Of a DNA stretch of 9,888 nucleotides, positions 6,547 to 9,888 are shown piece after piece. The stretch comes from Cyanobacteriota bacterium. GTDB taxonomy: Bacteria; Cyanobacteriota; Cyanobacteriia; PCC-6307; Cyanobiaceae. Within the stretch, counting starts at the first letter, position 1. Each line of letters opens with the position of its first letter. The stretch is taken from positions 1-9,888 of the forward strand of contig CANHSW010000050.1 in NCBI GenBank assembly GCA_947463165.1, in the 5' to 3' direction. The translations under genes were made by a program, and so were the position numbers. The notes beneath the pieces are model-generated. The model was not told the DNA's origin. It did no database searches and was given only the letters and a program-made list of their open reading frames with translations.

Positions 6547-7536
6547 ATGGCCCGCCGCGCCCTACTGGACTTCGAGAAGCCCCTGGTGGAGCTGGAGGAA
6601 CAGATTGAGCAAATCCGGCAATTGGCGCGGGATTCAGAAGTTGATGTCAGTCAGCAGTTGCTGCAGCTGGAAACCCTGGCCACCCGCCGGCGCCAGGAAA
6701 TTTTCGATGCGCTGAGCCCGGCCCAGAAGATCCAGGTGGCCCGCCATCCCCAGCGCCCCAGCACCCTGGACTACATCCAGGTAATCACCGATGAATTCAT
6801 CGAATTGCATGGTGATCGGCGCGGCTCCGATGACCAGGCCCTGGTGGGCGGCATCGGCCGCATTGGCGAGCAGGGGGTGGTGCTGCTGGGCCACCAGAAG
6901 GGTCGCGATACCAGGGAAAACGTGGCTCGCAACTTCGGCATGGCCTCCCCTGGGGGCTACCGCAAGGCCCTGCGCCTGATGGAGCATGCCGACAAGTTTC
7001 GGCTGCCGATCCTCAGCTTCATCGACACCCCCGGGGCCTATGCCGGTGTATTGGCCGAGGAGCAGGGGCAGGGGGAGGCGATTGCCGTGAATTTGCGCGA
7101 GATGTTCAGGCTGCGGGTGCCAATCCTGGCCACGGTGATCGGCGAAGGCGGCTCTGGCGGCGCCCTGGGCATCGGCGTGGCCGACAGGCTCTTGATGTTC
7201 GAGCACAGCGTCTACACAGTCGCCAGCCCAGAGGCCTGCGCCTCGATCCTGTGGCGGGATGCCGCCAAGGCCCCCGTGGCCGCCGATGCGCTCAAAATCA
7301 CCGGCGCCGATCTGCTCAAGCTGGGCATCGTGGACCGGGTGCTGGCCGAGCCCTCCGGCGGCAACCATGCCGCCCCCCTACAGGCCGCCGAAACGCTGAA
7401 AACAGCTCTGCTGGAGGAGCTCACTGGCCTGCGGAGCCTCTCGGAAGAACAGCTGCTCGACCAGCGCTACGCTAAGTACCGTCGCATGGGCCGGTTTCTG
7501 GATTGCGTCACCCCAGATTCCACCCTCAGCTCTTAA
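6547..7536 (+). CDS. accA: Acetyl-CoA carboxylase carboxyltransferase subunit alpha
   Basis: The protein has 329 residues (E. coli AccA has 319). With AccD it transfers the carboxyl group from carboxybiotin-BCCP to acetyl-CoA, giving malonyl-CoA for fatty acid synthesis in the cytosol. Recognisable segments: N-terminal helix [41 protein letters not shown] with YIQ just after; [55 protein letters not shown]; and the oxyanion-hole region [12 protein letters not shown] starting at residue 199, then [12 protein letters not shown]. All core motifs are present. The start at 6547 gives the normal N-terminus, but its reading frame is open upstream to 6340 across an 18-bp repeat array. The gene lies downstream of aar and upstream of the SDR and folE genes, an order I recall as common in picocyanobacteria. 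Confidence 0.97.
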   Translation: MARRALLDFEKPLVELEEQIEQIRQLARDSEVDVSQQLLQLETLATRRRQEIFDALSPAQKIQVARHPQRPSTLDYIQVITDEFIELHGDRRGSDDQALVGGIGRIGEQGVVLLGHQKGRDTRENVARNFGMASPGGYRKALRLMEHADKFRLPILSFIDTPGAYAGVLAEEQGQGEAIAVNLREMFRLRVPILATVIGEGGSGGALGIGVADRLLMFEHSVYTVASPEACASILWRDAAKAPVAADALKITGADLLKLGIVDRVLAEPSGGNHAAPLQAAETLKTALLEELTGLRSLSEEQLLDQRYAKYRRMGRFLDCVTPDSTLSS

Positions 7537-7544
7537 GGTTTTGT

Positions 7545-7570
7545 ACGGGATCGCCCTGGGGCGATCCCGT
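7545..7570. terminator. Strong stem-loop between accA and the SDR gene (terminator-like, no T-tract)
   Basis: ACGGGATCGCC (7545-7555) and GGCGATCCCGT (7560-7570) are perfect inverted repeats of 11 bp around the tetraloop CTGG, starting 8 nt after the accA stop. No run of T follows on either strand, so it is not a canonical intrinsic terminator. It could instead protect the accA mRNA 3' end, attenuate transcription, or mark separate transcripts. The SDR start lies 30 nt further on. Confidence 0.5.
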
Positions 7571-7599
7571 GCTGGCAACCGTCCCTCTCTCTCGATCCC

Positions 7600-8310
7600 T
7601 TGGCTGCGGTATTGATCACAGGTGCCTCCAGGGGCATCGGGGCTGCGGCCGCCAGGGCCTTTGCCCGCGCTGGCTACACACTGCTGCTTGTAGCCCGCAG
7701 CTCTACAGATTTTCTGCAGCTGGAAGAGGAACTGGCGGCAGAGGGGGCAAATGTGTATTCCACCTGCTTGGACCTCAGCGATGCCGCGGCTGTCGGCCCG
7801 GCAATCCAGGAGCTTTGCCAGCGGGGTGGCAGTCCGGATGTGGTGATCAACAATGCCGGAGCCGCCTACACCGGAGCCCTGGCGGCAATGCCCATAGAGC
7901 GCTGGCAATGGTTGATGCAGCTCAATCTCACCTCTGTTTTTCAGGTATGCCAGGCGGTTTTGCCTATGCTGCGCGAACGCGGCCAGGGCCTGGTAATCAA
8001 TGTCAGCAGTCATGCGGCGCGCAATGCCTTTCCAGATTGGGGGGCCTACTGCACCAGCAAAGCCGCCCTCAATGCCTTCAGCCGTTGCCTGGCCGCCGAA
8101 GAGCGTAGCCATGGCATTCGTGTATCCACGATCACTTTGGGTGCGGTTAATACGCCATTGTGGGACAGCGAAAGTGTTGACAGTTCCTTCGATCGCCATG
8201 CGATGCTAGATGCCAATCGAGTGGCTGAGGCTCTGCTCTATATCGCCCAACAACCTGCCACTCAAGTGCTAGAAGACCTCACCTTGATGCCGGCTGCCGG
8301 CGTGCTCTGA
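7600..8310 (+). CDS. Short-chain dehydrogenase/reductase (classical SDR, NADPH type)
   Basis: The protein has 236 residues with the classical SDR Rossmann fold: nucleotide-binding TGASRGIG (7-14), VARS (31-34, Arg33 suggesting NADPH), LDLSD (57-61), VVINNAG (81-87), active-site Asn109 (QLNLTSVF), VINVSSHAA (Ser137 or Ser136), and Tyr150 and Lys154 in the YCTSK motif. The substrate is not readable from sequence. Candidates that fit the neighbours are a ketoacyl or aldehyde/ketone reductase (next to accA, aar and ado) or a sepiapterin-reductase-like pterin enzyme (26 bp before folE); both are inference. TTG at 7600 is the only usable start: the frame has no ATG or GTG between the accA stop and this point, and it places the glycine motif at the expected distance. 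The leader before it is pyrimidine-rich and lacks a Shine-Dalgarno. Confidence 0.88.
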   Translation: MAAVLITGASRGIGAAAARAFARAGYTLLLVARSSTDFLQLEEELAAEGANVYSTCLDLSDAAAVGPAIQELCQRGGSPDVVINNAGAAYTGALAAMPIERWQWLMQLNLTSVFQVCQAVLPMLRERGQGLVINVSSHAARNAFPDWGAYCTSKAALNAFSRCLAAEERSHGIRVSTITLGAVNTPLWDSESVDSSFDRHAMLDANRVAEALLYIAQQPATQVLEDLTLMPAAGVL

Positions 8311-8336
8311 ACCAAGGCCGTGCCCTGACCCAACCA

Positions 8337-9215
8337 ATGACTTCCACCCTCCCCTCAAACATTCGCAACTTGACAACCACTGCACTGTCCACTACAGAAC
8401 TTCCCGCCAAATCACTGTCCCCAAATTCATTTTCCCCCAATTCATTGACCCCAGACCCCAGCGCCTCTGATTCAGCTGCAATAGATTCGTCAGTTTCAAA
8501 TTCGTTGATATCAAGCCTAGATGCTCAGGTAATACCCGCTAGTCTGCGCATTCGCCAGAGGCTGGAAGAGGCGGGGGTACCCTTTCTCGCCAACGACAAT
8601 ATTTCCGATCATTTAGAGGAAGGCGACCTGGATCAACTCGAGAGTGAGGTTGCTGACAAGGTGCGCGATTTGCTGCGGAGCCTGGTTATCGATATCGACA
8701 ATGATCACAATACCCAGGAAACAGCCGAGCGCGTTGCTCGCATGTATCTGCACGAGGTATTTAAGGGTCGCTATCACGTTCAACCCAAGATAGCCAGTTT
8801 CCCTAACATCAAGAATCTGGATGAAGTTTACACAGTGGGGCCAATCTCAATTCGTTCCGCCTGCTCACATCATCTAGTGCCCATCCTTGGCAACTGCTGG
8901 ATTGGCATCAAACCCGGTGAACATGTGATTGGCTTATCCAAGTTTGCGCGGGTGGCCGATTGGGTCTTCTCCCGCCCCCACATCCAAGAGGAAGCGGTAA
9001 TCATCCTTGCCGACGAAATTGAACGCCTCTGCAAGCCAAAAGGCCTGGCAATTCTAGTGAAAGCCCAGCATTACTGCATGAAGTGGCGGGGGGTTAAGGA
9101 GCTTCAAACCAGCATGATTAACTCCGTGGTGCGAGGTGATTTCCGTAAGGATCCAAGTCTGAAAGCAGAATTCTTTGAGTTGGTTAAGCAACAGCAAGAT
9201 CTGCTGAGCACCTGA
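8337..9215 (+). CDS. folE: GTP cyclohydrolase I (FolE type) with a low-complexity N-terminal leader
   Basis: The protein has 292 residues; E. coli FolE has 222. The enzyme converts GTP to 7,8-dihydroneopterin triphosphate plus formate, the first step to folate and pterins. The catalytic domain begins near residue 95 and includes DNDHNTQETAERVARMYLHEVF, the zinc motif ACSHHLVPILG (Cys176, catalytic His178, His179), VIGLSKFARVADWVFSRPHIQE and KAQHYCMKWRGV (His245, Cys247). Zinc ligands match E. coli C110, H113 and C181. It reads CSHH where E. coli has CEHH, and the C-terminus diverges from the usual TTTS-type ending, so it belongs to a cyanobacterial subgroup. Residues 1-60 are rich in Ser/Thr/Pro/Asn, more AT-rich, and contain a 15-bp repeat array (residues 26-60). 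ATG at 8337 is 26 bp after the SDR stop; a TTG at 8505 is a possible alternative start. Confidence 0.92.
   Translation: MTSTLPSNIRNLTTTALSTTELPAKSLSPNSFSPNSLTPDPSASDSAAIDSSVSNSLISSLDAQVIPASLRIRQRLEEAGVPFLANDNISDHLEEGDLDQLESEVADKVRDLLRSLVIDIDNDHNTQETAERVARMYLHEVFKGRYHVQPKIASFPNIKNLDEVYTVGPISIRSACSHHLVPILGNCWIGIKPGEHVIGLSKFARVADWVFSRPHIQEEAVIILADEIERLCKPKGLAILVKAQHYCMKWRGVKELQTSMINSVVRGDFRKDPSLKAEFFELVKQQQDLLST
8412..8516 (+). repeat. 15-bp-period minisatellite in the folE N-terminal leader (7 units)
   Basis: Seven 15-bp steps code for SLSPN, SFSPN, SLTPD, PSASD, SAAID, SSVSN and SLISS (residues 26-60). The first three are close copies in DNA, for example TCATTTTCCCCCAAT; the later four keep the period and the Ser-first, Asn/Asp-last pattern (last unit SLISS excepted) but have diverged. 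The step is five codons, so copy-number change keeps the frame. Confidence 0.8.
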
Positions 9216-9258
9216 GCGCCACGCTGCCTAGCTGAGCACCTGATCCCCTGGCTGCCTA
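9203..9258. repeat. 28-bp tandem duplication over the folE stop codon
   Basis: Positions 9203-9230 and 9231-9258 are adjacent copies of one 28-bp unit with 24 matches. Both begin GCTGAGCACCTGA and end GCTGCCTA. Copy one contains the last codons and TGA stop of folE; copy two repeats the same TGA at 9241-9243 outside the gene. Confidence 0.85.
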
Positions 9259-9267
9259 CCTGTTACG

Positions 9268-9287
9268 CAGCAAAAACCAGCAAAACC
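9268..9287. repeat. 10-bp tandem direct repeat in the folE 3' region
   Basis: CAGCAAAAAC is followed directly by CAGCAAAACC. On the minus strand this gives two short T-runs, which could help end transcription coming from the convergent gene, but they lie well past the nearby stem. Confidence 0.5.
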
Positions 9288-9300
9288 CGCCAGACCCAGC

Positions 9301-9343
9301 GGCTAGCCCAAGCCCCAGCTCGGCTAGCCCAGGCCCCCAGCTC
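9301..9343. repeat. 21-22-bp tandem duplication between folE and the convergent gene
   Basis: Positions 9301-9321 and 9322-9343 are near-identical copies beginning GGCTAGCCCA and ending CCCCAGCTC, with one substitution and one inserted C in copy two. Each begins with the palindrome GGCTAGCC, so the two copies could also pair with each other as an 8-bp stem around a 13-nt loop. Copy two overlaps the stop codon of the minus-strand gene (9342-9344). Confidence 0.85.
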
Positions 9344-9884
9344 ACGGTTGTGCGCCCACCCCTAGCACAGGTCCCAGCCTGGTGGAAGCCTGACGCTGAC
9401 TACCGCTATTGGCTGAAGGGATAGCCACCACCAGCATCACCTGGGCGGCCACATCTGAGGGTTGCAACTGATAACTGGGGCCCTGGGCACCACTGATCAG
9501 CAGCCAGCGGCGCTCACCGGGCATCAGCCGATACCAATGGAAGGCCGTGGCTGGCAAAGCCGCCAGCGCAGCTACCGCTAGGTTCGCCCTAATTAGCTGT
9601 CCCTGCCGGGCCTCGCCCGCCAGGGTCAATTGCTCCAATCCCTGGATCTGCTGCTGCACGGCCCCCTCCAACTGCAGATCGCTGGAGATCTGTTGGCGCA
9701 TGGCGTTGATTTGGCTCTGGGGATCAGCGCTCACCCCGGGCACGCACTGCAGCTGGCCAGCATCGGTTAATTGACAGCCGATCAAGTCTTGGGCAAGGCC
9801 CAAGGGGGTAAGGCAGGGGGCCCAGAAGCCGCCAAAGGCGGCCATAGCCAGCAGCAGGGGGGTGCGCAAGCGGAATCTAGGCAT
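9342..9884 (-). CDS. Secreted or periplasmic protein of unknown function
   Basis: I do not recognise this 180-residue protein. It has a clear Sec-type signal peptide: basic start MPRFRLR, a hydrophobic core at about 9-30 and a likely cleavage after Ala31 (GLA before QD). The mature part begins with two cysteines spaced for a disulfide (Cys37 and Cys47 in LIGCQLTDAGQLQCVPG). A Gln-rich helical stretch follows (about 55-90, likely amphipathic or coiled coil), then a more hydrophobic region with FHWYRLMPGERRWLLISG (115-132) and a strand-like segment AAQVMLVVAIPS. The tail (158-180) is Ser/Gly-rich. ATG at 9884 is 4 bp from the window end, so its promoter is not visible. It is convergent to folE, so shared function with the alkane cluster is not implied. 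Confidence 0.65.
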   Translation of the reverse strand: MPRFRLRTPLLLAMAAFGGFWAPCLTPLGLAQDLIGCQLTDAGQLQCVPGVSADPQSQINAMRQQISSDLQLEGAVQQQIQGLEQLTLAGEARQGQLIRANLAVAALAALPATAFHWYRLMPGERRWLLISGAQGPSYQLQPSDVAAQVMLVVAIPSANSGSQRQASTRLGPVLGVGAQP

Positions 9885-9888
9885 TGAT

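Overview
This window looks like the chromosome of a picocyanobacterium of the Synechococcus/Cyanobium type. It is GC-rich and compact. It carries the cyanobacterial alkane pair (aldehyde-deformylating oxygenase and acyl-ACP reductase), a cyanobacterial-type AbrB regulator, a Tab2-like RNA-binding protein otherwise known from oxygenic phototrophs, and an S1 protein homologue. None of the starts I examined has a clear Shine-Dalgarno sequence. The family calls come from reading the proteins and their motifs; no database was searched.

Left half, minus strand. At the left edge is the first part of a cyAbrB regulator (1-242, cut off by the window) with a good sigma70-type promoter at 266-294. Next is a three-gene operon read from 3573 down to 501: a protein with three S1 domains, a Tab2/Atab2-like translation factor, and a PgeF/YfiH-type enzyme. 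Both junctions are the same TGATG stop/start overlap.

Right half, plus strand. From 3643 to 9215 six genes run co-directionally: a creatininase-family metallohydrolase, ado, aar, accA, a short-chain dehydrogenase/reductase with a TTG start, and folE. accA feeds malonyl-CoA to fatty acid synthesis, aar turns fatty acyl-ACP into aldehyde, and ado turns aldehyde into alkane plus formate. The reductase and folE could bear on aldehyde or pterin metabolism, but that is inference. A secreted protein of unknown function (9342-9884, minus) converges on folE.

The most unusual signal is not a gene but a set of short tandem repeats, mostly at gene ends. Their unit sequences differ, but the arrays in or next to coding sequence have periods that are multiples of three: 15 bp in the S1 N-terminal linker, 15 bp across the aar stop codon, 18 bp in frame in front of accA, and 15 bp in the folE N-terminal leader. 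Two further tandem duplications touch the stop codons of folE (28 bp) and of the secreted protein (21-22 bp). They look like recent, possibly still changing, minisatellites that lengthen protein ends. I saw no CRISPR array, insertion sequence, phage gene, rRNA or tRNA.
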